Assembly: GCF_937927635.1 (NCBI RefSeq)
Contig: NZ_CALBRW010000016.1
Location: forward strand, 317,881-381,880
Source: an uncultured Microbacterium sp.
GTDB taxonomy: Bacteria; Actinomycetota; Actinomycetes; Actinomycetales; Microbacteriaceae
Direction of reading: 5' to 3'
Length of the DNA stretch: 64,000 bases
Below the pieces are notes generated by a model. The model made no database searches and was not told the origin of the DNA. It saw only the letters and a list, made by a program, of their open reading frames with translations. Positions 27,229 through 36,060 of this stretch are shown here, one piece after another; position 1 is the stretch's first letter, and every line of letters begins with the position of its first letter. The position numbers were made by a program, and so were the translations under genes.

Positions 27229-28991
27229 GGCCGACGCAGGGTGTGTCGTTCGGTGGTCGCTACGAGCTGCAGTCGCGGATCGCGATCGGCGGCATGGGCG
27301 AGGTGTGGGAGGCGACCGATCACGTCATCGGACGCACGGTCGCCATCAAGATCCTCAAGGACGAGTACATGGGCGATCCGGGCTTCCTGGAGCGCTTCCG
27401 CGCCGAGGCCCGCCATGCTGCCCTGGTCAACCACGAGGGCATCGCCAGCGTGTTCGACTACGGCGAGGAGAACGGCTCGGCTTTCCTGGTCATGGAGCTG
27501 GTGCCCGGCGAGGCGCTGTCCACGATCCTCGAGCGCGACGGCGCGCTGAGCCCCGACAAGACCCTCGATTACGTCGCGCAGACGGCATCCGCCCTGCAGG
27601 CCGCCCACGCGGCCGGCCTGGTGCACCGCGACATCAAGCCGGGCAACCTGCTGATCACGCCCGACGGCCGCGTGAAGATCACCGACTTCGGCATCGCCCG
27701 CATCGCCGACCAGGTGCCGCTGACCGCCACCGGTCAGGTGATGGGCACCGTGCAGTACCTCTCGCCCGAGCAGGCCTCCGGCCATTCGGCATCCCCCGCC
27801 ACCGACGTGTACTCCCTGGGCATCGTCGCCTACGAGTGCCTGGCGGGCAAGCGCCCGTTCACGGGCGAGTCGCAGGTGGCCATCGCGATGGCGCAGATCA
27901 ATGAGCAGCCCCCACCGCTGCCGGCGGCGGTCCCGGTTCCCGTGCAGAACCTCGTGATGTCGATGATCGCGAAGAAGCCCGCCGACCGGCCCTCGTCGGC
28001 GGCGACCGTCGCGCGCGCCGCACAGGCACTGCGCCGCGGCGACCTCAACTCCGCCGCCATCGCGGTTCCGGCCATCGCCGGAGCAGGAGTGGCGAGCGCG
28101 GACGACGCGACGCGCATCCTCACCGGGATGGGCGACGGCGCCGCCACCACGATCATGCCCACCACGGCGCAGCTGCCGACCGAGCAGGCGGCAGAGCTGG
28201 CTGGCGAGACCAAGAAGAAGAAGAAGAAGAAGCGCAGCCCGTGGACGTGGCCGCTGATCGCGCTGATCGCGCTGCTGGTGCTGGCGCTGGGCGGCACGCT
28301 GATCGGCCTGCTGTCCAACCAGGACGACAACAAGGCCCCGGTGAAGACGACGAGCTCGATCACCACTCCGTCGACCGAGCCGACGCCGGAGGACTCGCCC
28401 ACGCCGACCACCCCGGCCACCGTGAACGTGGACTCGCTGAATCTCAAGGGCATGACCTGCGACGCGGCGACCAAGACGCTGGACGACAACGGCCTGATCG
28501 CGGACTGCCAGCCCGGCAACCCGGCCGAGTCCCAGGACCAGGCCGGCAGGATCTACCAGATCGACGACGGCGGCAACCAGGACGTGGGAGCCACCATCCG
28601 GATGTTCTACTACACCGATCAGGTGGCCATCCCCAAGCCCCAGACGGCGCCGAGCATCCCGGGCACCGTGACCGAGGGCAAGGAGGCGACCGTCAACTGG
28701 AACAGCTACGTCTGCCCGTCCGGCGCCGGCCCGCTCACCTCGTACGAGGTCACGCTCACCAACGCCAAGTTCAAGGCGGATCCGACCAAGACCACCATGA
28801 GCTTCACCCCGGGTACCGGCTCCGCCGTGATCGTCGTCGACGCGGGCACGGCCGGCAAGACCGTCACGGCCACCTACCTCGCGTACTGCGGCGACCGGGC
28901 ATCCGACATGTCCAACTCCGGCACGTCCACCAGCATCCAGCCGGCGGTCACCGCCCCGGTCGAGGGTGTCAACCCGCCTCCCGCTCAATAG
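27225..28991 (+). CDS. pknA: membrane Ser/Thr protein kinase, PknA position
   Basis: A 588-residue kinase. The catalytic domain covers residues 8-275: GGMGEV, catalytic Lys in VAIKILK, HRDIKPGN and DFG. It has an activation loop with TATGQVMGT. A Lys-rich juxtamembrane stretch (seven lysines) precedes the membrane segment (about 345-365). The outside part has a Thr/Pro linker, one diverged PASTA-like unit with two cysteines (MTCDAATK to DCQPG), and an immunoglobulin-like domain with two more cysteines. It takes the place of pknA in the actinobacterial cluster. The outer domain is unlike the usual short PknA tail. Confidence 0.9.
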   Translation: MRPTQGVSFGGRYELQSRIAIGGMGEVWEATDHVIGRTVAIKILKDEYMGDPGFLERFRAEARHAALVNHEGIASVFDYGEENGSAFLVMELVPGEALSTILERDGALSPDKTLDYVAQTASALQAAHAAGLVHRDIKPGNLLITPDGRVKITDFGIARIADQVPLTATGQVMGTVQYLSPEQASGHSASPATDVYSLGIVAYECLAGKRPFTGESQVAIAMAQINEQPPPLPAAVPVPVQNLVMSMIAKKPADRPSSAATVARAAQALRRGDLNSAAIAVPAIAGAGVASADDATRILTGMGDGAATTIMPTTAQLPTEQAAELAGETKKKKKKKRSPWTWPLIALIALLVLALGGTLIGLLSNQDDNKAPVKTTSSITTPSTEPTPEDSPTPTTPATVNVDSLNLKGMTCDAATKTLDDNGLIADCQPGNPAESQDQAGRIYQIDDGGNQDVGATIRMFYYTDQVAIPKPQTAPSIPGTVTEGKEATVNWNSYVCPSGAGPLTSYEVTLTNAKFKADPTKTTMSFTPGTGSAVIVVDAGTAGKTVTATYLAYCGDRASDMSNSGTSTSIQPAVTAPVEGVNPPPAQ

Positions 28992-29051
28992 TCAGGGACG
29001 GCCGGGTAATCTGGCTGGAGAGTTTCAGGAGCACCAAGGGGGAGACGGGAC

Positions 29052-30752
29052 GTGTCGACAGAACCGCGCATTCTCGCCGACCGTTACCGCGTCGATGAGG
29101 TGATCGGCAAAGGCGGCATGGCGCAGGTGCACCGCGGCTACGACCTGACGCTCGGCCGCGAGGTCGCCATCAAGATCCTCGACCCCGAGCTGGCGCGCGA
29201 CACGACGTTCCGCACACGGTTCCGGATGGAGGCCCAGGCGGCGTCGCGCATGTCGCACCCGTCGATCGTTCGGGTGTTCGACGCCGGGGATCCCGGCTCC
29301 GCCTCCGGTGCGCACGCCGGCGACGAGCCCTACATCGTCATGGAGCTCGTGCACGGCACGCTGCTGAAGGACATCATCGCGAAGGGTCCGGTCTCGGTCG
29401 CCGACGCGGTGCGGTACGCCGACGGCATCCTCGAGGCACTCGACTACTCGCACCGCGCCGGGGTCGTACACCGCGACATCAAGCCCGGCAACGTGATGAT
29501 CACCGAGTCCGGCGCGGTGAAGGTGATGGACTTCGGCATCGCCCGTGCGGTCTCGGACTCGTCATCGACGGTCGCCGAGACCACGCAGATCATCGGCACC
29601 GCCGCGTACTTCTCGCCCGAGCAGGCGAAGGGCGAGTCGGTCGACTCGCGCACCGACCTGTACTCGACCGGCGTGGTGCTGTACGAGATGCTCACGGGAC
29701 GCCAGCCGTTCCGCGGCGATTCCCCGGTGGCCGTCGCCTACCAGCACGTCAGCGAGACCCCCGTTCCGCCGTCCGAGGTCGACGAAGAGCTGCCGCGGGC
29801 ACTGGATGCCGTGGTGCTGCGCGCACTGGCCAAGGACCCGTACCAGCGCTTTCCGGATGCCGGTGCGTTCCGCGCCTCGCTGGATGCCGCCACGACGGGC
29901 GAGGCGCTGACGAAGAAGCAGATCGGTGCGCTCACCAGCGAGCTGTACGGGCCGAGCCCGCGGCAGGCGCAGGAGACCGCGCGGTCGCTGCGTCAGCTGA
30001 GCACCGACACGACCATGACCCGCACCCAGTCCGGGCCTCCGGTGGCGTGGATCTGGGCGGGGGTCGCGCTGCTGGCGGTGCTGCTGGTGTCGGTGCTGTT
30101 CTGGGTCGTGCGGCTGTCGATCCAGCCCGCCGAGGTGCCGACCACGAGCATCACCGTGCCGAACCTGGTGGGGATGCCGGTCGATCAAGCCCAGGCCGAC
30201 CTGAAGGACAAGGGTCTGAAGACCGACGTGCGCGACGAGTCCAGCGCGGACGTCGCCGAGGGCCAGGTCATCCGCTCGCAGCCGACGACGGGTGCCAAGG
30301 TCTCCAAGGGCGAATCGATCGTGCTGTACGTGTCCACCGGCGCCGAGACCATCGAGATGCCCGTGATCGAGGGCCTCTCGCAGGATGCCGCGGAGAAGAT
30401 CCTGGCTGACGCCAAGCTCACGCTCGGCACCGTCGAGCAGACCAACAATCCGACGGCCAAGGCCGGCACCGTCCTCCAGTCCAGTCAGAAGGCCGGAACG
30501 CAGGTCACGCCGGGCACCACGGTGAACCTGGTGGTGGCCAACGGCCAGGTGACGGTCAAGGACATGACGGGCTTCACCGTCGATGCCGCGACCAAGGAGC
30601 TCGAGGCGCTCTCGCTGACGGTCACGAAGGACGACCTGGGTCCGTGCGCCGAAGGGCAGGCGCCGAACACGGTGCTGTCGATGTCGGTCGCACCCGGCGA
30701 GGTGCCCATCCTGTCGACCGTGGGCCTGAGCTACTGCTCTGCCGCTCAGTGA
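29052..30752 (+). CDS. pknB: Ser/Thr protein kinase with PASTA repeats
   Basis: A 566-residue kinase. Residues 8-270 are the catalytic domain (GKGGMAQV, VAIKIL, HRDIKPGN, DFG). One membrane segment lies near residues 333-355, followed by three PASTA units (beginning VPNLVGMPVDQA, MPVIEGLSQDAA and VKDMTGFTVDAA). PASTA domains sense muropeptides or lipid II, so the kinase couples wall state to division and growth. Start is GTG at 29052 after a GGGGGAGA region. The end overlaps the convergent pabA gene by seven bases. Confidence 0.95.
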   Translation: MSTEPRILADRYRVDEVIGKGGMAQVHRGYDLTLGREVAIKILDPELARDTTFRTRFRMEAQAASRMSHPSIVRVFDAGDPGSASGAHAGDEPYIVMELVHGTLLKDIIAKGPVSVADAVRYADGILEALDYSHRAGVVHRDIKPGNVMITESGAVKVMDFGIARAVSDSSSTVAETTQIIGTAAYFSPEQAKGESVDSRTDLYSTGVVLYEMLTGRQPFRGDSPVAVAYQHVSETPVPPSEVDEELPRALDAVVLRALAKDPYQRFPDAGAFRASLDAATTGEALTKKQIGALTSELYGPSPRQAQETARSLRQLSTDTTMTRTQSGPPVAWIWAGVALLAVLLVSVLFWVVRLSIQPAEVPTTSITVPNLVGMPVDQAQADLKDKGLKTDVRDESSADVAEGQVIRSQPTTGAKVSKGESIVLYVSTGAETIEMPVIEGLSQDAAEKILADAKLTLGTVEQTNNPTAKAGTVLQSSQKAGTQVTPGTTVNLVVANGQVTVKDMTGFTVDAATKELEALSLTVTKDDLGPCAEGQAPNTVLSMSVAPGEVPILSTVGLSYCSAAQ

Positions 30753-31357
30753 CTCGTCGCTGATCCCGCCTGCGCGGCGCTCGCCAGCCAGTTGTCCAGC
30801 AGCCGGTGCCCGTGCTCGGTGAGGACGCTCTCGGGGTGGAACTGCACGCCGACGATGGGCAGGCTCTCGTGCTCGAGGGCCATGATCGTGCCGCGCTCGG
30901 CCCACGCCGTCACCCGCAGGGCGGCGGGCAGGGTCGCCTCGTCGACGGCCAGTGAGTGGTAGCGTCCGGCGGCGAAGGGGGAGCGGATGCCGGCGAAGAG
31001 CGCCGAGCCGTCATGGGTGACCTGTGAGACCATGCCGTGCATGAGCTCGGGAGCCCGACTCACCGTGCCGCCGAAGGCCTCGGCGATGGCCTGATGGCCC
31101 AGGCACACGCCCAGCAGCGGCATCCGCCTCTCCGCCGCGGCGCGCACGACCGCGAGCGAGGCGCCGGCCTCGGCAGGCGTGCCGGGGCCAGGGGAGATCA
31201 TGACGGCGTCGTGCCCGCGGAGCCGGGCCGACAGGTCTCCGGCATCCAGGGCATCCGCTTCGACCATCTCAACGTCTGCACCCAGCTCGCTCAGGTAGCC
31301 GATCAGGGTGTGCACGAAGCTGTCGTGGTTGTCGACCACCAGCACGCGCACGGTCAT
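30746..31357 (-). CDS. pabA: glutamine amidotransferase of anthranilate/aminodeoxychorismate synthase
   Basis: A 203-residue class I glutamine amidotransferase with oxyanion loop SPGPGTP, nucleophile Cys in GVCLGHQAI near residue 82, and catalytic His-Glu in GVQFHPES. It supplies ammonia to PabB or TrpE for folate or tryptophan synthesis. In related genomes the same gene beside pknB is annotated trpG. ATG at 31357 overlaps the stop of the preceding small gene (ATGA). A longer frame upstream only reads through that gene. Confidence 0.9.
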   Translation of the reverse strand: MTVRVLVVDNHDSFVHTLIGYLSELGADVEMVEADALDAGDLSARLRGHDAVMISPGPGTPAEAGASLAVVRAAAERRMPLLGVCLGHQAIAEAFGGTVSRAPELMHGMVSQVTHDGSALFAGIRSPFAAGRYHSLAVDEATLPAALRVTAWAERGTIMALEHESLPIVGVQFHPESVLTEHGHRLLDNWLASAAQAGSATSH

Positions 31358-31509
31358 TGCACGTCGACTTCGCCGGGCGTGATGAACGGGCTCACCCACG
31401 GGAAGACGTAGAAGAACAGCGCGTACAGGATCGCTGCCACCACGATCAGCAGGATGATCACGCGCACCCACCACGGTCCTGGCAGCAGGCGCCACAGGGC
31501 TGCATACAT
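31354..31509 (-). CDS. 51-residue single-span membrane protein
   Basis: ATG at 31509 has GGAGAA upstream. The protein reads MYAALWRLLPGPWWVRVIIL and continues as one long hydrophobic segment, with a short polar tail ending GEVDVQ. It lies between sortase E and pabA in the same transcript and is coupled to pabA. Small proteins of this form sit in this position in other Microbacteriaceae as far as I recall. Function unknown. Confidence 0.75.
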   Translation of the reverse strand: MYAALWRLLPGPWWVRVIILLIVVAAILYALFFYVFPWVSPFITPGEVDVQ

Positions 31510-31523
31510 CGGCGTTCTCCTTC

Positions 31524-32315
31524 CTACAGCGACGGCGGGGCGACTTCGACGGGGGCGAGGGATGCCGGCGGGCCGGCCGCGCGCGGCTGGAAGCCCTCGA
31601 ACACCCCGTACGCGACGATGCGCTCGGCCAGCGAGTGCAGGGGCGAGCACGCGGTGAGGGTGATGTAGCGCTCGCCCGTCTGCTGCGCCGGCATCTGCGG
31701 CACGTCGTCGAGCACGTCCACGCGGGTGGGCTTGACGTACTCGAGGGTGCGGAACCGGTACGTGTACCATCCCTCGGCGGTCTCCACGACGATGGCGTCG
31801 CCCACGCGCAGCTTGTCGAGCTTGTTGAACGGACGGCCCCAGGTGGTGCGGTGGCCGGCCAGCGAGAAGTTGCCGACCTCGCCCGGCATCTTCGACTGCG
31901 TGTACAGGCCGATGCCGATGTGGTCCAGGGTGCCGGAGCGGGTGGTGCCGCCGGCGATGTTGACGTTGTAGTCGGCGCCGAAGCGGGGGATGTGCATGTT
32001 GGCGAAGATCTGCGCGTTCGCCGGATGCGGCAGGACGGGCGGGTCGTACCAGACGGTGCCGTCGACGGGGTCCGTCGTGGGGGTCGCAGAGGGGAGCGGT
32101 GCGGGCTTCTGCTGCGCCCACTTCTGCGACAGCGCGACGCCCTTGTCGTTGTTCTGCGCGCCGATGATGATGTCGCCGATCCACAGCTGCCACGACACGA
32201 ACAGCAGCACGATGACTCCGGCCGTGAGCAGCAGCTCGCCGATGACGCTCGTGATGGTCGCCTTCGATCGCGGACGCGCGCGGCGAGCGCGCGGACTCCG
32301 ATCGGCGGCCTGCAT
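31524..32315 (-). CDS. srtE: class E sortase
   Basis: A 263-residue sortase with an N-terminal membrane anchor (residues 25-45). The catalytic triad is His155 (LAGHRTTWG), Cys223 (TLTACSP) and Arg232 (AERIV). The order and the TLTxC box match class E sortases of high-GC Gram-positives, which attach proteins with LAXTG-type signals to peptidoglycan. No substrate is encoded in this window. ATG at 32315 is 38 bp from the divergent crgA start; a longer upstream frame overlaps crgA and is rejected. Confidence 0.92.
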   Translation of the reverse strand: MQAADRSPRARRARPRSKATITSVIGELLLTAGVIVLLFVSWQLWIGDIIIGAQNNDKGVALSQKWAQQKPAPLPSATPTTDPVDGTVWYDPPVLPHPANAQIFANMHIPRFGADYNVNIAGGTTRSGTLDHIGIGLYTQSKMPGEVGNFSLAGHRTTWGRPFNKLDKLRVGDAIVVETAEGWYTYRFRTLEYVKPTRVDVLDDVPQMPAQQTGERYITLTACSPLHSLAERIVAYGVFEGFQPRAAGPPASLAPVEVAPPSL

Positions 32316-32352
32316 GAGTGGAAGTCTATTCGTCCCGGCTAGACTGATCCCC

Positions 32353-32592
32353 ATGGCACGATCTCGCGTACCCGAAGAGCCCGTCGACCGTCCGGAGACG
32401 GCGGGCGATGCGCCCAACGCCGTCTGGTTCAAGCCCCTCATGGTGACCCTCATGCTGCTGGGCCTGGCCTGGATCCTCGTGTACTACATCTCCCGCTCGG
32501 TGTACCCGATCCCCGGCCTCAGCGGCTGGAACCTCGGCATCGGCCTCGGCATCGCCCTCGCCGGCTTCCTCATGACCACCCGCTGGCGCTGA
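32353..32592 (+). CDS. crgA: cell-division regulator CrgA
   Basis: A 79-residue protein with two membrane segments (about 27-47 and 55-75) separated by SRSVYPIPGLSGWNLGIG, the CrgA signature. It interacts with the divisome (FtsZ, FtsQ, FtsI) at mid-cell in actinobacteria. It is divergent from the sortase gene, and the conserved placing near pknB supports the call. Confidence 0.94.
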   Translation: MARSRVPEEPVDRPETAGDAPNAVWFKPLMVTLMLLGLAWILVYYISRSVYPIPGLSGWNLGIGLGIALAGFLMTTRWR

Positions 32593-32611
32593 CCGGCACC
32601 CCAAGACTCCG

Positions 32612-32642
32612 AAAAGGCCCCTCGCGAAGCGAGGGGCCTTTT
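32612..32642 (+). terminator. terminator after crgA
   Basis: AAAAGGCCCCTCG pairs exactly with CGAGGGGCCTTTT around a five-base loop, followed by Ts. Confidence 0.9.
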
Positions 32643-32693
32643 CCCATACCCCCCGCCCTGATAACAAGTGGGGTCACCCCCGCACGCAGTCGA

Positions 32694-32788
32694 GGGCTTC
32701 GGGATGTTCCCGGAATGAGCATCGGGGAGGGACCCGCGAAGCGGGAGGGGTCACCCGTTCTGCGAATGAAGGGAACATCCCGAAGCCC
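32694..32788. repeat. nested-stem repeat, copy A
   Basis: Outer arms GGGCTTCGGGATGTTCCC (32694-32711) and its exact reverse complement (32771-32788) enclose a core that begins GGAATGAGCATCGGGG and ends TTCTGCGAATGAA. The core is shared with copies at 46.7, 49.9 and 54.0 kb; the arms are not. It lies between the convergent crgA and rhomboid genes. Confidence 0.8.
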
Positions 32789-32835
32789 GCCCCCTTCAGG
32801 CATCCGAACCCCAGAACCATGACGTTTCCCCAGAG

Positions 32836-32888
32836 TTATCCACAGCCCTTATCCACAGGTGGGGAGAATTACACCCGTGTTATTCACA
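32836..32888. promoter_or_regulatory. DnaA-box cluster away from oriC
   Basis: Two consensus DnaA boxes TTATCCACA (32836-32844 and 32849-32857, same direction, 13 bp apart) are followed by a one-mismatch box TTATTCACA (32880-32888). The last is embedded in the palindrome CCCGTGT-5-ACACGGG. It is about 22 kb from oriC and in an intergenic space with no promoter need. A DnaA-titrating or reactivating site is possible. Confidence 0.6.
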
Positions 32889-32924
32889 CGGGGGGATAAC
32901 CCTGTTAACAACCGTTGATCAGCC

Positions 32925-33806
32925 TTAAGCGAGGATCCACTGCCCGGCGACGGCCAGTCCGAGCACCAGGATCGTCAGCACCGAGAGAAGCACGATCTGC
33001 CAGGTGCGCTGATCCCGGCGCTTCGTGCGGACGTAGATCAGGGCGACGAGAGCCCCGACGATGAGGCCGCCGAGGTGGGCCTGCCAGGCGATGCCGGTGA
33101 CGATGAACCCGTAGGCGAAGTTGATGCCCAGCACCACCAGGATGCCGGTGACGTTCGCCCCGATGTGCCGGCCGATGATGAGCAGCGCGGCCATCATGCC
33201 GAAAAGTGCTCCGGACGCGCCCACCGTGGAGGTGCCGGGTGCCAGCAGGGCGACGGCCACGGAGCCGCCCAGGCCGCTGATGAGGTACATCGCCAGGAAT
33301 CGGCCGCGGCCCAGCATCGGCTCGAGGATCTGGCCCAGCATCCACAGCGCGAGCATGTTCAGCCCGAGGTGCAGCAGACCGCCGTGCACGAAGACGGTGG
33401 TGAGCAGCCGCCACGGTTCGAAAGGGAAGCCCGACAGGTCGGGGTAGAGGTAGACCGCGTTGAACAGCAGTGCCTGGGTGATCGCGTTGCCGAGTCCCGG
33501 GATCAGCTGCAGCAGTCCGATGGCCGTGGTGATGGCCAGCAGCACGTAGGTGACCATGGGCCTGCCGCTGCGGCCCGCCATCGCGACGGGTCCGCGGCCC
33601 CAGGCGCGACGCGCCCTGCGCTGCGCGGGGGACTCCGCCTTGCGCTGCTCCTTCATGCACTCGGGGCAGATCACCCCGACGGGGCCCTGCGTCTGGCACT
33701 CGGGGCAGATCGTGCGCATGCAGCGCTGGCAGAGCACGAAGCTCTGCCGATCCGGATGCCGGTAGCAGAAGTTGTCTCGATTGCTCGTGAACTCTGGGGT
33801 CGTCAT
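32925..33806 (-). CDS. rhomboid-family intramembrane serine protease
   Basis: A 293-residue protein. An N-terminal zinc-binding segment (about 14-54) has four Cys/His pairs (CYRHPDRQSFVLCQRC, then CPECQTQG, CPECM). Six membrane segments follow. The catalytic serine is Ser198 in GASGALFG and the histidine is His244 in WQAHLGG, with the HGGLLHLGLN loop near residue 150. It cleaves membrane proteins within the bilayer; substrate unknown. It converges on crgA and follows the cyclophilin gene. Confidence 0.92.
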   Translation of the reverse strand: MTTPEFTSNRDNFCYRHPDRQSFVLCQRCMRTICPECQTQGPVGVICPECMKEQRKAESPAQRRARRAWGRGPVAMAGRSGRPMVTYVLLAITTAIGLLQLIPGLGNAITQALLFNAVYLYPDLSGFPFEPWRLLTTVFVHGGLLHLGLNMLALWMLGQILEPMLGRGRFLAMYLISGLGGSVAVALLAPGTSTVGASGALFGMMAALLIIGRHIGANVTGILVVLGINFAYGFIVTGIAWQAHLGGLIVGALVALIYVRTKRRDQRTWQIVLLSVLTILVLGLAVAGQWILA

Positions 33807-33824
33807 CCGGATCGGCTCGCGCTC

Positions 33825-34382
33825 TCAGGCCGCGACGATGTCGATCGACTGCAGCACGACGTCCTCGAGCGGACGGTCCTGGGCGCCGGTGCGGACGGCG
33901 GAGATGGCGTCGACGACCTTCTTGGAGGCGTCGTCGGCGACGGCGCCGAAGATGGTGTGCTTGCCCTGCAGCCACGGCGTCGGGTCGGTGGTGATGAAGA
34001 ACTGCGAGCCGTTGGTGCCCTCGGCCTTGCCGGTGATGGCGTTGCGGCGCAGGCCGGCGTTCGCCATGGCGAGGATGTAGGGCTCGTTGAAGTTCAGCTC
34101 CATGTTGATCTCGTCGTCGAAGTTGTAGCCGGGGCCGCCGACGCCCTGTCCGAGCGGGTCGCCGCCCTGGATCATGAAGTTCGGGATGATGCGGTGGAAG
34201 ATGACGTCCTTGTACAGCGGGCCCTCGCCGGGCTTGCCGGTGGCGGGGTGCGTCCAGGACTTGCTGCCGTCGGCCAGGCCGACGAAATTGGCGACGGTGT
34301 TCGGAGCGTGGTCGCCGAACAGGTTGACGACGATGTCGCCGTGGTTGGTGTGCAGGGTTGCGACGTGAGAAGCGTGAGGCAT
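33825..34382 (-). CDS. ppiA: cyclophilin-type peptidyl-prolyl cis-trans isomerase
   Basis: A 185-residue cytoplasmic cyclophilin (no signal). Key segments: FHRIIPNFMIQGGDP, with the catalytic Arg, and GSQFFITT further on. It speeds proline isomerisation during folding. I take ATG at 34382; GTG at 34388, two codons upstream, is equally possible. The rhomboid gene follows after 18 bp, a pairing common near actinobacterial origins. Confidence 0.93.
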   Translation of the reverse strand: MPHASHVATLHTNHGDIVVNLFGDHAPNTVANFVGLADGSKSWTHPATGKPGEGPLYKDVIFHRIIPNFMIQGGDPLGQGVGGPGYNFDDEINMELNFNEPYILAMANAGLRRNAITGKAEGTNGSQFFITTDPTPWLQGKHTIFGAVADDASKKVVDAISAVRTGAQDRPLEDVVLQSIDIVAA

Positions 34383-34520
34383 GGTCACATTCTCGCAGAG
34401 CGCGTCTGTGTGCGCGCGTATAGTCGCAGATCAGGAGGGTGTGCGCCAGATCCCTGCCCGCATACAGCCTCGTCTGACAAGATGTAGGAACCTACGGACT
34501 CCGACCGACGGGAGAGCAAC

Positions 34521-35018
34521 GTGAATCTCAGCCGCAAGCGCAAGAAGGAGCTGCGCAAGCTTCAGGACGATGCGGGTCAGTTGTGGGAGGCTCAGCAGGT
34601 GCTGGTCGGCCACGCAGCCGACATCGCACGCGAGGCCGGTCGCCAGCTCGGCAACTTCAACCGCGAGCAGGTCGTGCCCGTCGTCCAGGACACCTACAGC
34701 CGCCGTGTGGCTCCGACGGTCGACCGCGGTCTGAAGATGGGGAGGAAGGTCGTCGACCAGCGCGTCGTCCCGATGGTGGGCGGCGTCGTGGGCAGCGCCC
34801 TGTCGGCCTGGGATGTCGCCAACGCCAAGCGCCGCAGCGTGCTGGGCGTTCCTGCCCCCGCAGTCGCGCAGAAGAAGGGTCCCGGCCTGGGATCCGTCAT
34901 CGCGCTCGTGCTGGGTGCTGCCGCGGCGATCGGCGTGGTCGTCGCCGCCTGGCAGGCGCTGCGCGCGGATGACGAGCTGTGGGTCGCGGACGACCCGCTG
35001 TCCACCCCCAACACCTGA
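34521..35018 (+). CDS. conserved membrane-anchored protein of unknown function
   Basis: A 165-residue protein. Residues 1-55 are charged and helical (SRKRKKELRKLQDDAGQLWE), the middle is amphipathic with RRVAPTVDRGLKMGRKVVDQ, and one membrane segment lies near 123-143, with a short outside tail. GGAGAGCAAC precedes the ATG. I do not recognise the family. It lies two bases before the YbaK gene and is probably co-transcribed with it. Confidence 0.7.
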   Translation: MNLSRKRKKELRKLQDDAGQLWEAQQVLVGHAADIAREAGRQLGNFNREQVVPVVQDTYSRRVAPTVDRGLKMGRKVVDQRVVPMVGGVVGSALSAWDVANAKRRSVLGVPAPAVAQKKGPGLGSVIALVLGAAAAIGVVVAAWQALRADDELWVADDPLSTPNT

Positions 35019-35020
35019 GC

Positions 35021-35521
35021 ATGTCCGCGGTTCCTGACCGCGACGCCGGTCTCGAGCGGGTGCGCTCGGCGGCATCCGCTCGAGACCTCGACATCGAGAT
35101 CCGTGAGCGTCCGGCCGCGAACAGCCTGCAGGAGGCCGCTGCTCTGCTGGGCCTGCAGCCGTCCGACATCGTGAAGACCCTGGTGGTCAAGAGGTCCGAT
35201 GACACCTACCTGTTCGCGCTGGTGCCCGGCGGCAGGTCGATCTCGTGGCCCAAGCTGCGCGCGATCGTGGGCGTCAACAAGCTGCGCCTGCCCGAGCCCG
35301 AGCTCGCACTGGCCGCGACCGGCTACGAGCGCGGCACGATCGTTCCCATCGGCAGCACCACCGACTGGCCGGTGTACGCCGACGAGACCATCGTCGGCCG
35401 GCGCGTGGCCATGGGTGCGGGCGCGCACGGTTACAGCCTGTTCGTCGACGCCGACGATCTGATCCGCGCCTACGGCGCCACGGTCGCCGACATCACCTCT
35501 CCCGAGCAGCCGCGCGTCTGA
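35021..35521 (+). CDS. YbaK/EbsC-type aminoacyl-tRNA deacylase
   Basis: A 166-residue YbaK-domain protein: SDIVKTLVVKRSD contains the conserved Lys, GGRSISWPKLRAIVG and the GYERGTIVPIGS segment follow, and GAGAHGYSLFVDADDL lies near the end. Family members hydrolyse mischarged Cys- or Ala-tRNA. The start at 35021 follows the preceding stop directly, so translation is probably coupled. Confidence 0.9.
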   Translation: MSAVPDRDAGLERVRSAASARDLDIEIRERPAANSLQEAAALLGLQPSDIVKTLVVKRSDDTYLFALVPGGRSISWPKLRAIVGVNKLRLPEPELALAATGYERGTIVPIGSTTDWPVYADETIVGRRVAMGAGAHGYSLFVDADDLIRAYGATVADITSPEQPRV

Positions 35522-35546
35522 GCCCGGCGGGCGGCGCGGCCCGAGA

Positions 35547-35969
35547 TCAGAGGATGCCCGCCATTCGCAGGGCGATGTCGACGAGCTTCACGCGCTGCAG
35601 CTTCGCGACCTCGGGCAGGGTGAACCATGCCGCCATGTCGGTGGAGCCGTTGGTCTCGAAGCGCAACCTGCCGCCGGTGATGTCGGCTCGGTAGACGATG
35701 CGCAGCGTGTGCAGCGGCGACTCGGCCTTGTGCACGCGCCGTGAGCCGGGGATGACGCGGGAGTGGATGCCCAGCAGTGCTGTCGTCTCGATGTGGAACC
35801 CGGTCTCCTCGCGCAGCTCTCGCCGCACGGCCAGCTCGGGGGACTCGCCCTCCTCGAGGCCGCCGCCCGGCATGGTCCAGGCCACGCGTCTGCCCTCGGT
35901 CCAGCGGGCCAGCAGGATGCGGTCGTGCTCGTCGGTGACGACGGCGTAGGCGGCGACGCGCAGGTCCAT
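35547..35969 (-). CDS. Nudix hydrolase
   Basis: A 140-residue protein with a Nudix box (GGGLEEGESPELAVRRELRE followed by ETG) at about residues 35-58, in which all metal-binding glutamates are present. It probably hydrolyses a nucleoside diphosphate derivative; the substrate is unknown. It converges on the YbaK gene. Confidence 0.92.
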   Translation of the reverse strand: MDLRVAAYAVVTDEHDRILLARWTEGRRVAWTMPGGGLEEGESPELAVRRELREETGFHIETTALLGIHSRVIPGSRRVHKAESPLHTLRIVYRADITGGRLRFETNGSTDMAAWFTLPEVAKLQRVKLVDIALRMAGIL

Positions 35970-36060
35970 GCACTCACAGTAGCGCTACACACCGGTCAGG
36001 AATCGAGAAGCGGCGGCCGCCCCGCCTTCGTAGCGTGGGAGGTGACACAAGGAGGCCGAC

